Origin: Tachypleus tridentatus
Taxonomy: Eukaryota > Arthropoda > Merostomata > Xiphosura > Limulidae
Assembly: GCF_004210375.1 (NCBI RefSeq)
Contig: NC_134831.1
Coordinates: 41,698,035 to 41,762,034 of the forward strand
Direction: 5' to 3'
Length of the DNA: 64,000 nucleotides
The notes under the pieces are model-generated. The model had not been told where the DNA came from, did not search any database, and saw nothing but the letters and a program-made list of their open reading frames with translations. The position numbers and the translations under genes were made by a program. Below, piece by piece: positions 36,000 through 48,800 of this stretch. Every line of letters begins with the position of its first letter. Position 1 is the first letter of the stretch.

Positions 36000-36880
36000 C
36001 AAATTGTTCGACTGTACAGAACAGTAGGATACTACCAATGTACTGTATTCAGAATTCTGAAATTTTATCAGAGTAAGTAAACAGAAAAGTCTACTGGTAG
36101 ACCCCGAAAAACTATTTTCCCAGATTACCGTGTTCTGATCAAGTTAATGTGACAAGGTCGAAGGAGGTTTTGCAACACCTTATGACAGAAATGGTATAAA
36201 CACATTTATTCTAGGGTATCCAGAAAAAGAGTGAATAGAAGACTGACCAAACAAGTTAGTTTGTAATAAAGACAATTGCAAAATAGATATTAACTATAGT
36301 TCATCGCCATCACCATATTACTTGGGCAAGATAGTAAGCCACATAAGGTTAAAACACTGACGGCATGTAATATTTTCAGACAGTCTTGGTTATGGTTTTT
36401 TAAAGCTGGTGACAGAATTCATGTTCATTATTTCCCTGGAAATCAGATAAGGAAAGATTGTCTTTCTCACCGGGAATACACAGGAGGTGGTGGAGTACAT
36501 GTTTGAGCAGCTATTCAACATGATAGAAAAACTGCTCTTTATATCCTTTAAGGAAACGTCAATGGTGACAAGATATCTGCCATATGGCAGGTCATGTTTG
36601 GTAATCATTTTGTGTTCCAGGATGACAGTACTACTGCTCACAGTGAGTGCATTTACAAGATTATCTCGACCAAGAAGGATTTACAAGATCGCCATGGTCA
36701 GAAAAATTTCCAGATTGTAATCCCATTGAAAACTGTTATAAGTTATTCTTTTATAAGTTGTTATGAAATTACAGTAAATTATATTCATAACCTCAACGAT
36801 AATATGTCACCTTGCTTTGCGAAGATTATTAGAGTGCGAGGAGCAATCAAGTACTGAATGTTTAATATGAACTGATAAAA
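36000..36880 (+). pseudogene. Tc1 transposase remnant
   Basis: Fragments parallel to copy 1: VIFSDS near 36368 keeps the first catalytic Asp that copy 1 has lost. YMFEQLFNMIEKLLFISFKE at about 36496 and, in another frame, FGNHFVFQDDSTTAHSECIY at about 36594 carry the second Asp region. Many stops and shifts make it non-functional. Confidence 0.85.
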
Positions 36881-37061
36881 GGTAACAAACGCTATTTATA
36901 ATAATTTGTTGTTACATTTTGTCATTATACATGTTTTGGTTGTAATAGGTGAAATGCTGAATTATGTGCCTTTCTACAGATGTCTACGATCTTCATAAAA
37001 CTGTGTCTCATTATACAAAGTACAAATGTAGATATTTCATATAACGTACATATCTCAGTTT

Positions 37062-37337
37062 GTTTGTTTGTTTTTGGGAATTTCGCACAAAGCTACTCGA
37101 GGGCTATCTGTGCTAGCCGTCCCTAATTTAGCAGTGTAAGACTAGAGGGAAGGCAGCTAGTCATCACCACCCACCGCCAACTCTTGGGCTACTCTTTACC
37201 AACGAATAGTGGGATTGACCGTCACATTATACACACCCACGGCTGGGAGGGCGAGCATGTTTAGCGCGACGCGGGCGCGAACTCGTGACCCTCGGATTAC
37301 GAGTCGCACGCCTTACGCGCTAGGCCATGCCGGGCCG
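37062..37337 (-). mobile_element. Family 1 SINE with target-site duplication
   Basis: Full-length minus-strand copy flanked by the 9-bp direct repeat TCTCAGTTT (37053-37061 and 37338-37346). The empty site is seen in the paralogous Tc1 at about 6690, which proves retroposition into this element. Confidence 0.95.
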
Positions 37338-37530
37338 TCTCAGTTTGACAGAGCTAAGTGTGTTTGTATTCTCTCTTAATAATAATGATCTTGTTTGTCA
37401 CAAAGTATACACACATTTTGGTCAAACTGTAGATTGGTCTGTAGTTGTTTTCTGTTCACGTCTAGTATCAGTAGTCAATTACTGAAATAAAGAATATCAT
37501 TGTTACAACATTCTTATTTTTTTAAAATTT

Positions 37531-37828
37531 TGGTATGACCAGGTGGTTAGAGAGTTCGACTCGCAATCTGAGGTTCGCAGGTTTGAGTCCCTGTCCCACC
37601 AAACATTCTTTCATTCGTAAGGGTATTATAATGCGACGGTAAATCCTATTATTCGTTGTTGAAATAGTAGCTTAAAATTTGGCGCTGAGTGGTGATGACT
37701 TTGTAACCTTTTATCAGTTCATATTAAACATTCAGTACTTTAGTCTTACACTACTAAATTAGGGACGGATGGAGCAGACAGCCCTCGTGTAGCTTTGCGC
37801 GAAATTCAAAATCAGACAAACAAAACAA
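37531..37828 (+). mobile_element. Family 1 SINE with foreign 41-nt patch
   Basis: Head, body and tail are present. The usual AGCTGCCTTCCCTC segment is replaced at 37700-37740 by 41 nt that match, in reverse complement, 36849-36889 of the nearby Tc1 copy with one mismatch. Confidence 0.9.
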
Positions 37829-38834
37829 ATTTTAATTTTCGAAGCGTAAAACTAAATTAAATTAAAGAAACCTTGCTACAGCATAATAATGATACAGGAA
37901 GTGGTGAACCAGTAAAGTTTTCATTGTAATTTAGGGCGTAAACAATTTTTGCGAAAAGAGCAATCTTAACAGTAATGGAGGAACACCTTCGGTCATTTAA
38001 AGTTAGTGTTTAACAAGTCCTTAATGCAAGATTTTGAACTGCCGTTCATTAAATTACCTATTAGAATTACAGGTGGAGCCTTCTTGTAACAGCCCCATTA
38101 TTTATTACTATAGAAGGACTTGCAAAAAAGATAAAAACAGAGTAGCACAAATCAACAGGTTCTTAGCTTGTTTGTTGATCGTCTACATAAGACGTTATGA
38201 TTATAGAACTCGCAACTATGATCTATTTATATTTTGCTTTTACTATGCAGAAGTCTTATTTTGTAAGGTAGCTACTGATATGCCGCAACGCACCCTAACC
38301 ACTCATTCACTTCAGCAATAAAACGAAAAAAAACAAAACATTTTTAACCACATTTATCTACTTACGCACTCTAGTGACAGGTGTCGCTGAATTTAATGAT
38401 ATTTGCACATGCTTCTCAGCCTCAGCTCAGTAGTTGGTCGTGGAAACATAAACGAGCAAGAAAGATGGTGATAAAAAAACAAAACTGGTGTATGAGCAGT
38501 CAGAATAACAATCTTTGTTTAGATTTTAATCTTTATAAACAAATTAGGAAATTAAAAATTAAACAGTAAAGAAAATAATTACTCTCACAATGAAGAACAA
38601 AAAATCTGTCCTCCACTATGAACGAAGACTTTATTTAGAAAGTAATTATAGATCCTGTAATTCGTTACACATTTTTCGTGTAAGTAACATATAATAAGTA
38701 GTTTACTAGTAAGTTGTAGTTTGGCTTTCGCCACAGCTTCTCTGTATGATTTCAACTTTCGCTTCTACTAAAACATTCGTATCATATTACATTGAACAAC
38801 TATAAAATAATATGATACTGTAACAAGAAACTGG
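37829..38834. other. Intergenic stretch, no gene seen
   Basis: The open frame at 38034-38321 has no start context, splice sites or family resemblance that I can see. Confidence 0.4.
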
Positions 38835-38998
38835 TCGCTATTGTCCAATATACAGTATAATACTTTAACATTGAATTGACTGCTACTATCCATGATCATC
38901 CATAATACTTAACATGGAATTAGTTGCCACTGTTGAATATAATATAACACGATAATCTAACATGAAGTTAGTTGTCACTGTTGAATACAATATAATTA
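38835..38998 (+). repeat. Degenerate tandem repeat, about 55-bp unit
   Basis: Three imperfect copies share (A)ACATGGAATTAGTTGCCACT and TTGAATATAATAT motifs. Confidence 0.65.
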
Positions 38999-39464
38999 AA
39001 ATACAGAAGAAACCATCGACTTTTCAATACCTCTAAGACTTTCGTGGTACCTTATTTAGTGTTGTACAAAATGTTTGGGTACAATATATCAAGCAGTTTT
39101 TGTTGTAGGCTAGCAAGAGAATAATAATATCACGAATTACAAAAGGCCCGTTTTGAGCGGATTTGTTTGTTCTTTGTAAGACCGACATGTGTGGGTTTTT
39201 TGTGCATTTTTATGTATGTACAATCTTAGCAGTCAATAGTAAAGGATTTAAAGTGTTGTGTGAAGTGAATCTTTACTGTTTAAAGTGTTTTATAGCCCGA
39301 AACATTCTGTTAGGGTTTGTACAATTTCTTAGGATCCCCATTATGAACTATTATCGTAGTTTGGGACATAGAGCTACAATAACACTTTTCCATAGAACAT
39401 TCACTTTACGCTATCGATTTTAACCTGATCTTTAGAGATGACATGCTAAATTTAGATTATGTTT

Positions 39465-39835
39465 AAGTTTTATCTACAACCCGTCTCTCATAAACAGCTT
39501 GCTATGTTTAGTATTTATGAGTTTAATATACTGTACGTCTGTTACAAACAATTTGCTCTATTTGGTATTAATTATTTTTATCTACTACACATCTATTACA
39601 AACAAATTGAATACGTTTACTATTTTTTTTAGTTTTATTTACTACAAGTCTCTTATAGCAATATATCATTAAAAGACGTGTAGTAAACAAAACCAATAAA
39701 TAACAGAGGTAGAGAGTTGACTTTGAGAGACGCGTAGTAGATATATTAATGTAACCTACCACATGTCCCTTACAAACTTTCTATGTGTAGTATTTGTGAC
39801 TATTATCTACTACACGTCTTTTATAGTCAACTTAT
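39465..39835 (+). repeat. Degenerate tandem repeat, about 55-60-bp unit
   Basis: Units contain TATCTACTACACGTCTCTTA and TTTGCTATGTTTAGTATTTA with variants. One stretch near 39680 is inverted (AAAGACGTGTAGTAAACAAA). A further lone unit at about 40500-40570 suggests that 39838-40497 was inserted into the array. Confidence 0.7.
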
Positions 39836-41074
39836 TACCTTTATTCTTCATAATAAAAAATACCCACGCTCCGCTGCGGGATTCCAAGGTCCCCTTACTA
39901 TTCACAGAGGCCTTAAATGTACCAGTCAAGCGTCTCTATTATGTTAATTACTTCTATGGCTACCCTGATGCTCCAATTCTTTAGTTAGTTTGTCTGTTGT
40001 CATTTCCTGAACTTAATTCAACTTTTTTGAAGAACAAATAGTTTTAATTTAGCTTCTCAGATTCCTTTTTATTCCCATGTTTTTTTTATATGAATTCTTC
40101 CAATTCTTCCCATTCTCCAATACTTTTTATTGATATTTTACTTCCCGTTGTTTATTGCATTTTCCCAAATTTAGTTCAATTCAACTTTATTATAATTCTC
40201 AGACTTGTATATTTCTTCTCATGTTTGTGTTGAAAAAGAGTATTTGATAGGAAACCTGCACGTGCTGTTCATTCAGTAAGTGATAATTAGAAAAAAAAAT
40301 CTATATATCTTCAGGAAGTAGAATTATGGAGCTCAAGGGTGATAGGGCAAAAATCTGACCAAAGTTTTTTGAGTCAACTGTGAAAAATAATATCTAGGTT
40401 CACATTCCCAGAATCTCCTTACCATGAATGCAACGTCTCCGGTCTCTTGAAGCTATGACAATCACACACACACATACAAACATGTTTTTTATTATTATAG
40501 ATTAGTTTTATCTACTACATGTATTTTACAGCAATTTGCTATGTTTGGTATTTATTACTTTTGCCTCTTACGTATTTCTGACAGAAAGACAGCTTGCAAC
40601 GTGATTATTAATGAAAGTATTTTATGTACGTCTTTTGTGCTTTATACTTAATTATAAAAAGTTTTTCACGTGAGATAATTAAAATCATTAATTGTGTTAA
40701 AGATAATATCATAATAGTTATATATTTTTTTTATTTTTTGTCACCGAATAATCGTACAACGATAGAGGTTAATTAATAAAGGAGACACCTTTGTACACCT
40801 GTGTCAGGTACCTTGTCTTCATGGAAAGTAGTTTTCGAAAGCTTAGAAATACCGTGAAATGTAATTTGTAAGAACACCAACAGGGGTTATTTGTCGTCTT
40901 TGAACCAATCTTATTTTATTGATGCAACAGGTTTTATGATACTGAAAGATAACTTGAGGTAAAATTATTTTAACTACGTAGCTATCTTCTAATTCTTTAA
41001 ATTGATTCAAGTATATCACAAAGAAAACCACCCTTGATACCAACTCGAAAATTGAAGATCTTCTACCCAATCGT
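39836..41074. other. Possible insertion plus AT-rich stretch
   Basis: 39838-40497 separates two parts of the tandem array. It contains CCCACGCTCCGCTGCGGG and a CACACACA run before ATTATTATAG. I suspect a mobile element but cannot name it. The rest shows nothing. Confidence 0.3.
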
Positions 41075-41318
41075 GCAACACGAGGGCTATCTGCACTAGC
41101 CATCCCTAATATAAGTATGTAAGACTAGAGAAAAAGCAGCTAGCCATCACCAGCCACCGTTAACTCCTGAGCTATTTTTACCAACGAATAATGGGATTGA
41201 CCGGAATTTATAATGTCCCACGGCTGAAAAGATGAACATGTTTGGTGTGACGAGGATTAAAACCCGCGACCCTCAGATTACGAGTCGAGCGCCCTAACCA
41301 CCATGCCATACCGGGCCC
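41075..41318 (-). mobile_element. Family 1 SINE
   Basis: GAGGGCTATCTGCACTAGCC through GATTACGAGTCGAGCGCCCT to CCATACCGGGCCC on the minus strand. The poly-A side is shortened. Confidence 0.9.
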
Positions 41319-42235
41319 AATACTAATAAGAACCAGTTGAGGTAGACCTAAGACTGAAAACATGTGGTACATTAAAAACAGATCTGAGAGTTAGTTTTCA
41401 CCTTGTACTAAAAATGTTTAAGAATATATAGACTTTGTTCAGTATATTGCTTTGAACACTGTAAATAGTTAAATGAGTTCACACATAGTGTTATTAGTAA
41501 ACTATTTTTGTTATAAATATATATTGGTAGAAAACTTTGCTGGTCATTTCATATACTTGTTGAAATCTCACACGCACAAATGGAACAATGTTATTTTTCC
41601 TTGTATTTGAAAAAGGTTAACTGCATACTTATGCCAATTTAAAAATTATTTCATTGCAAAATTTTAACTAATTTAAGGGAGATACATTTTATTTTCTTAC
41701 TGTATTTTTCTCTTTATTTTAATTAAAAAGCAGTATAATTCAGTTTGCTCACACTGCCACAATATTTCTTAAACCCTAAATAATATTTTGTTTATTTTGT
41801 TCCTCCTGGTATCAAAAGCGTTTTATATTTTAAAAAGTAAACTCTCTTAGTTTTCTTTATTATAGTGTATATTGAAAGAGGCCAGACTATTCGGTAGCAG
41901 TAGTAAAGATGCTTAAAATTCTTGCAATAAAAACTACATTATTCAGAAATATGTGGCAACATACAGGCTGTAGACCACTTGCAACACGTAATTTCTTATA
42001 TGATGGAATAACATTTAATCTTAGAAAACACATTGTTATTTAAATTCACACAAAGAAATAATAAAAATCGAATAAGTCAGAAAATATATTGTTAGTGTAA
42101 TACTCATAAAACTACATGTATGAATAGTGTGTAACTAGGTGCCGTTTTAAAACATCTTGTAATTTCTTATCAACTATTGTAAGTACAAGTTATTAATATA
42201 TCTACTCGTATAAAAATAAACATCGCATATCATAA
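41319..42235. other. AT-rich stretch, no gene seen
   Basis: No exon or repeat recognised. Confidence 0.4.
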
Positions 42236-42352
42236 GTACCCCACTGATACAGCGGTAAGTCTTCGGATTTACAACGCTGAAAATAGGGGTTCGATTCCCC
42301 CTGGTGGACTCAGCAGATAGCCCGATGTGGCTTTGCTATGATAAAACACATA
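42236..42352 (+). mobile_element. Family 2 SINE, well preserved
   Basis: CCCCACTGATACAGCGGTAA, GGGGTTCGATTCCCCCTGG and GACTCAGCAGATAGCCCGAT in order, then an AAAACACATACA tail. Confidence 0.9.
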
Positions 42353-42687
42353 CATATCTGAAAATGCGTTACTGACTATCAAAGAGATGCGTTGTAAAGA
42401 TTGTGAGAATTAACCAAGACAGAATTAAAACGTTTTTTTACTTGTAACATGCAGAAGACGAAAAAAAAAAGCAAGCAATATTGTTCTTCTGTAGTGTGCT
42501 TATCTCCTCTCTTTATGGAAACATTCGTTTAGGAATTCGTTACTGGGTGTCGCATCATTACGAATACCTAAGTAGATGAAGTATAACTTTATAGATAAAA
42601 CATAGGAAATAAATTATAATAATTGCTCAATAAATGAATCGACTTGACGTGTTTAAGTATTTGTACATTAATCTTCATACTGTACGT

Positions 42688-42964
42688 GGCCCGGCATGGC
42701 CAAGCGTGTTAAGGCGTGCGACTCATAATCTGAGGGTCGCGTGTTCGCATCCCCGTCGCGCCAAACATGCTCGCCCTTTCAGCCGTGGGGGCGTTATAAT
42801 ATAACGGTCAATCCCACTATTCGTTGGTAAAAGAGTAGCCCGAGAGTTGGCAGTGGATGGTGATGACTAGCTGCCTTCCACTGTCTTACACTGCTGAATT
42901 AGGGATGGCTAGCACAGATAGCCCTCGAGTAACTTTATGCGAAATTAAAAAAAACAAACAAAAC
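42688..42964 (+). mobile_element. Family 1 SINE, full length
   Basis: The head GCCCGGCATGGCCAAGCGTG, GCGTGTTCGCATCCCCGTCG, the body with CCCACTATTCGTTGG, and a tail with GAAATTAAAAAAAACAAAC. Confidence 0.92.
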
Positions 42965-43309
42965 GAACAATCACTACTGTATGTAGACGAAGCTTTAATT
43001 ATTTTTTAAGTATCTTCTGTCTTTTTTTTTTAGACCCTGTGAAAAGTCAATTTTTCTGTTAACTTGGACAATGTTTTCACAAAGAGAAACCAACTGTTTA
43101 TTATTACGTAACTTAACATATCGCTAGAGTCGTTACTTAGACGTTTGAACTGAATTCCCTCTCGCACAATTTTTGCATGTTTTCTTTCTTCATCATATCT
43201 TTATACAGTTAACAATAAAGACATTCTCATATCTAATACAGAGAAACAAAGAAAGTTTCCAATTGGCTGAATATTATCAAACATTTCTCGGCATTCTTGG
43301 ACAGTAGTT

Positions 43310-43495
43310 GTTTATTGAATCAAACGCAAAGCTACTCAAGGGCTACGTACTCGAGCCGTCCTTAATTTTGATGTGATAAGACAAGAGGGAAAGTAGCTAG
43401 TCAAAACCGCCTGCCGCCAACTCGCACGCTACTCTAATCGATATTAAATTGTAGTGTTAGACCGTCAGTTTTATAACGAGCTCACGGCTACGTGG
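43310..43495 (-). mobile_element. Family 1 SINE, diverged 3' part
   Basis: AAACGCAAAGCTACTCAAGG and GCCGCCAACTCGCACGCTAC keep the tail and body order on the minus strand. The head is replaced by a T-run and unrelated sequence. Confidence 0.65.
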
Positions 43496-45399
43496 TTTTT
43501 TTTTTTTTTATGGTAGAAAAGCGAGAGCCACAGTCCGGCAGGACAGCCACTGAACTGCCCTCCGCCATGCAGGGCCGCCTATAGGCAAAGAGAATCATCC
43601 TTTTATCATCAATATAAAAGAAAATGCACCTCAAATAAAATGTATATGAACAATTCATTAAATAAAGCAAAAAATAAAATATCACTCTGATGAATATACT
43701 TGCACGAACTCGTTTTACCCTAAGAAGTTCTTTTCTTTACATTGTTTTTATTTATAATAAAGGAAATAAAACATACGAATAGCAATACCAAGTCACCTAC
43801 GTTGATCTTTCATAACTGGCCAAGAGCCAACAAGTCTTTGTTTCTGTTCTAACATTTATGTAGTCCATGTTAGTTGGCAGTTACCATTGTTTTCTTTACA
43901 AGTGTTAGAGATTTATAAACGTAATTAACACGTTATACCCGACGTTCCATAAAAAGAAAGTACAATGATGGTTTGCTATTACAAAGCAGTAATGAATATA
44001 TTTTGACTTCACGTGTACCACGTGATTAACCAACACTAATAACTATATTCTGCGGTGCAAAACTTCATTCATGCTAATTACATTCTTAATTTGTTAAATA
44101 AATAAAAATTGATATTTTAGATTCATTTTATTAAAAACTATAAATAGTACGTGTGTTCATAAGAGTATTTCACTTACTCTACCTTTTAAAAATCTATTTA
44201 TCCAACCAATATCTACAAAGTACGACTAAGTTTACAAATTCTGGCACTGTGCCAGTTCTTCCATTTAGTTTGTGATTTTTTGTTTTTAATTGTTTTGTGT
44301 TGTTTTTCTTTTAAGTTTACACATATATTTAATATTTGATGATCCGTTATAACACAGTTTATTATCTAAGCTTAATATCTGTCTAGCTCATGAATAAATT
44401 GCATTTATCAGTATAGTGTGAATGAATGCATTTTGAAATCTTCTACACGTCTGCCTATATAGTTGTTTAATGTAAAAAAATATAATATTGAAATTTATTA
44501 TTCCTACAATAATTAAACCACAAATAATATATTGTGAAATCATTTATACAGTAGAAAGATACACATCTCTAGCGGTATAACAAAGACGTTTTATATTTTT
44601 AGAATAAAATGAATACGGTAAAACGTAACAAATGATATAAAGAGGACTTCCAAGATAGTGTTCAATATCATCAAACTTTTAAAAGAGACGGATTTCTAGC
44701 CCAGATTTCTTGGAAAATTAAAAAAAAAAAAGATTCCTTATTGGGCCTCATGTATTTAGGACTAGAAACAAATAATAATAAAAGAGAATAAGAATGTTTT
44801 ATTAAATGCATTTATTTATCAAATTTGGAATGGAATTTTGTCATCTTAAATGTTTTGTTGTTTTTTATATTTATTTACTTGAATTTACTTTTATAGGTGA
44901 TTATTCAGCTGTACCAATATTTTTAGAGAAAAACCCCTAGTGATACGGTTAAACAACGTAATGTTTTAACAAATACAAATTAATTTCAACTGAAAAATTA
45001 AAAGGGGGTTTACACTGCAGAGAAACTGTTGATATATTCATATAACTATGTATATGTAATAAATTTATAATTTTTCATGATATTGTGTACATAAATGCTA
45101 ACTTTTGATTATGCACAATTTTCTATGCATAATTTACATATTTGCTTCCAGTGCGTACTTATCACCAGCTCATCTCAGCAATTTCGTAATTATCTTGCAA
45201 TTTAGTAATTTATCTAAAAAGTAAATACGGTTTCATGGAAGAAATTGTTTTCTATTTGCAATTACCGTTTCTTATTGTTACAAGTTATTAATTGTAGTAA
45301 TGTCTAGTAATCGAAAGAAAATGTAGTTTTTTGCTGTGTTTGTACCGTACTATTTTCTGTGTTATGTTTCTTACGCGGAATTATTTCCGTATCAACACT
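43496..45399. other. AT-rich region upstream of the AUTS2-like gene
   Basis: No exon seen. Homopolymer runs and very AT-rich sequence extend up to about 45300. Confidence 0.45.
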
Positions 45400-45614
45400 G
45401 CTGAGTGAAATGGCCACAGTGTATTATCCGCCATTTGATCCGAACAATCGAGGGAAGCCGATGTCCGTCTGATTGTAGGTGTTATTGTGGTGATTTCGTG
45501 AGTTTATCGATGCGTTTTTCTCGTCTGACCCACCAAGGATAAATATTATAAGCAAGAAGATGTGATTTAGATACAGTGTTTTATGGCTTATTAAACTGTG
45601 AAGGATATATCGTC
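45400..45614 (+). promoter_or_regulatory. Probable promoter and 5' untranslated region of the AUTS2-like gene
   Basis: CpG-containing, less AT-rich DNA directly precedes the first coding exon. It holds CCGCCATTTGA (YY1-like) at about 45430 and several CG dinucleotides absent from flanking DNA. No TATA box at a convincing distance. The transcription start cannot be fixed. Confidence 0.5.
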
Positions 45615-45872
45615 ATGGAAGTCGATTCAAAACGCCGAAATCAGAGGAACCGTCGACGTGAGAGAGCTGTGAGAATGCAGAGGCAGAAGCAGGCAGCACA
45701 GGGTCGGGGTCTGGGCGATGCTGCTAATGGTGAGGAGGGGGATGAATCCCCCACTCGCCTAAAGCCTCACCGACCCCCAAATCGTAGGAAAAAAAGTAAA
45801 GAGCCGATATTTGAAGAGGATTTAATTGATGGATTTTCAATTCTCAGCTTTAGGTCATATGAGGACTTAGAG
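45615..45872 (+). CDS. AUTS2/fibrosin-family gene, first coding exon
   Basis: The ATG at 45615 (CGTCATGG) opens 86 codons ending exactly at a GAG|GTAGGG donor (phase 0). It starts with a very basic stretch (SKRRNQRNRRRERAVRMQRQ), then an acidic linker. A block HRPPNRRKKSKEPIFEEDLI followed by DGFSILSFRSYEDLE closely matches the N-terminus of vertebrate AUTS2 and FBRSL1 (PPRRKRRES...EEDIIDGFAMTSF...EALE). In those proteins exon 1 also ends after the equivalent Leu-Glu. AUTS2-family proteins are nuclear and act with a variant Polycomb complex and p300 in transcription; the fly relative is tay. The remaining exons lie mostly beyond 64000, after a very long intron, as in vertebrates. Confidence 0.9.
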
Positions 45873-48800
45873 GTAGGGGTTTGGCTTATATTTCTAAGTA
45901 CTACTATAATACGAAAAGTAAAACCCGTGATTAGGACTGTGCTTTCAACATTCATTGTCTAAACACGAACCGTTTCGCACATAGTAAGAAGGTACAAACC
46001 TTAAAATATTAAAGTACTTTTATAGCGAATCGTAATTAGTTTACTGAATAATCAGTATAGTTATAATTCAATATGGAATTATGCTAATCAGTTTTAAAAT
46101 ATTATAGGCAGTTTAATTCACACAGAAAATAGTAATTTGTACCTATAACCCATACTATTTATTTTAAACCTAGGTTTTTTTTAATATTGATTGCATGATA
46201 CACTGTAAAGTACCATAAAATTAATGTATAGCCCTATCTGAGTGTGTATTGTGAAAACTCTACAAAGTTATTTTTATCCATTTTGTTATAAAATAAGTAA
46301 AGCAGAAAAATAATGTAACTTAACAAATCCATTGTTTGGAAGACAGTAAAGAAATAAAATATAAATATTATTATATTTCAGTTTTATGTAAGATACCATT
46401 TACTAATACTGTTTTATATGTTGAAGAACCAACAAAGATACTGTATGTCCTGCTTAAAGATTAGATAAATACAGTAGGTGATTCACAAAATTTGTTTATT
46501 ATTACAAGTTTATGCACAATCAGTACTGTTTAAAAGTAATTAAACTTGGTTCTAACTAAAAGAGTTCAATATTTTCATAAAACTTTTTATCAATAGTAGT
46601 GTTCAGTAATGGGAAGTATATGTGAAGCTAATCACAACAAACTATTTTTCTCACATGCATTGTTTGGAAATTTATGATTACTACACTGTTGGTTTCTGTC
46701 CATTGCCAATATGCTATAAGTTATGACTAGGAAATTTTAATATCTCACAATGTTGATATCTGCAAGTTTGTTTTATATGTAAATTACCAAAATTTGAAGT
46801 GATTTTGAAGTAGTGATTTTTAGGGTTGAATAACATTTCTGCACTTGGTGGCCTAGAAATAAAATTATTACTACAGAACAACTTCCAGGGCGAGCAAAAA
46901 AATTGCATTATTTATTCATGTCATATAAGTTGTTTTGTCATTAGAATCATACTACAACTATGTAGAGTGTTAGAAAGGTAATCTAGATTAGAACAAGTAC
47001 CTCAGAAGGCCTGAATTCTTCTAAGATCCTGAATATTTAAACTATTTTATGCATTCTTTTAACTGTATGTTCTGTATTTTTAATCAGACATATTTCTGTC
47101 TTTATTTCTTCTATTATTAAATCAAAAATCCTATTGAATAGCAGTAGTTGTAATTTATTTCTGAATTTAAGTACAACAGGTTCATTAGAATCAAAGATGG
47201 TTACATTTGATTTTAAATTACAATTCTAAGAACTTATGACAAGAGCAAAGAATAACATTTTATAATAAGTCAACCACACTTTGATGATCGAGATGTATAT
47301 ATTAAAAATTTATTTTAAGCATTTTATTTTAACCTTGAGGAAAACTGCAAAGGTAAAACATTGATTAAAATAATTTTTTTAAATGTCTGGAATTTAAATG
47401 TTTTTGTAAAACCTTTTAACCAAATGATGTAAATTCCTTGAGTATGCGCTAAAAATTTGAAAGACAGACATAGTAGTGGTCTAAATGCTATTTATATCTT
47501 TAATTTTCATAATTAACATCCCATTCAAAACACTAAAGAATTTCAGAAAGTTAATGGACAGCTGGTCAATGAATTTTTGTGAATGTGGTATGTATGCATC
47601 AAGTAAATAGTGTTATTGCTTCTGTATATGGTATGATCTTCATTCACCGTACATTCATGATTGTTGGTTAGTTGTGTTCATGTAGAATGAAGTGGAACAG
47701 CATTAGTTGTGGTAGGTCAAGAACAACCAAAGAAACCACACACATAAACTAATTCTTGTCTACAGTTATTGACTGATGAGACATGGAATTTCCCTCACAT
47801 GAGTCTGAGTGACTTGTAACAAGTTGACTTCTTGCATCTATTTGTCATCAATATTCACAATTTGTTTTTAATGAGAGAAGAGATTGGCAGTCTTCTCACT
47901 TTGAGCTCATGGTTCAGGGAAATCTGTAAAATGTTTCTTCCTTTATGAACACATCATCAAAATAAGATTTGAAGATTCATATAATTTGTTTATTATGTAC
48001 TTTTAGAACTTTTCATGACTAAAAGTAGGCAGTGAAAGGTTTACACTGTCCAAAGACAGTTGTAAAATCTTGCTTGCTCTGATTTGCATGTTAACTTGTA
48101 GCAATAATATGGCTGTTATCCAATTAATTTTACAATTAAAATATTCAAATACAGAAACATCATTTAAGGTTATTTTTGTTTTTTTCTTAAATAAATCTCC
48201 AAGAATTTGAATTATGATTTTTAGTATTGACATTAGCATCATAGACAAATTCTGGATAATAGATAATTATGAATGGGGAAAATTTTTGCTAAACGTTCTG
48301 TTGAGAAGAGACTTAAAAAAAAAAAAAAAGGACTTGCTAATAGGAACTGTTTTTGTATGTTAAGTATAACCTTATTATTTGGTGTGTTTTTTATGATTTT
48401 GTGGTTCTTAAAAAATTGAGTAATTAACTTGTAAATATAGAATATTTAGAGTAGGTTTTCTAAGTATTGCACATTTAGAGAGATGGTTAAAACATGGGAT
48501 AAATATTTTCCTGAAAATTAATAGAAATGTTGAATCAAATGCTGTTCCACTTCATTCTGCATGGCTTAAATACATAATGTAATAAGGATTGATAAGCAGT
48601 TTTGTTATAATTTTTTTCTTCATTTGACTGATGTGATAGCTCTGTGGCAGTAAATTGTATCTTGCTGATTCTCTCAGTCTTGATGAATAGTGTATCTTCC
48701 TTGATGCAGTGTTTTATAAAATATAATTTGTATTCCATGTTAGTTTATATAGGATAAATCTTAAGTTAATACTTAGTACCGTACAAGCTTGTTCTCAAGG

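Larger units (their letters stand above)
35760..37431 (+). mobile_element. Tc1-family DNA transposon, degenerate copy 2
   Basis: It aligns along its length with the 5115-6785 element; for example AGGTGTCAAATTGTTCGACT at about 35994 matches near 5560. The right end ATTTTGGTCAAACTGTA closes at about 37431. The left terminal repeat is lost or unrecognisable. A family 1 SINE splits its 3' end at 37062-37337. Confidence 0.88.
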
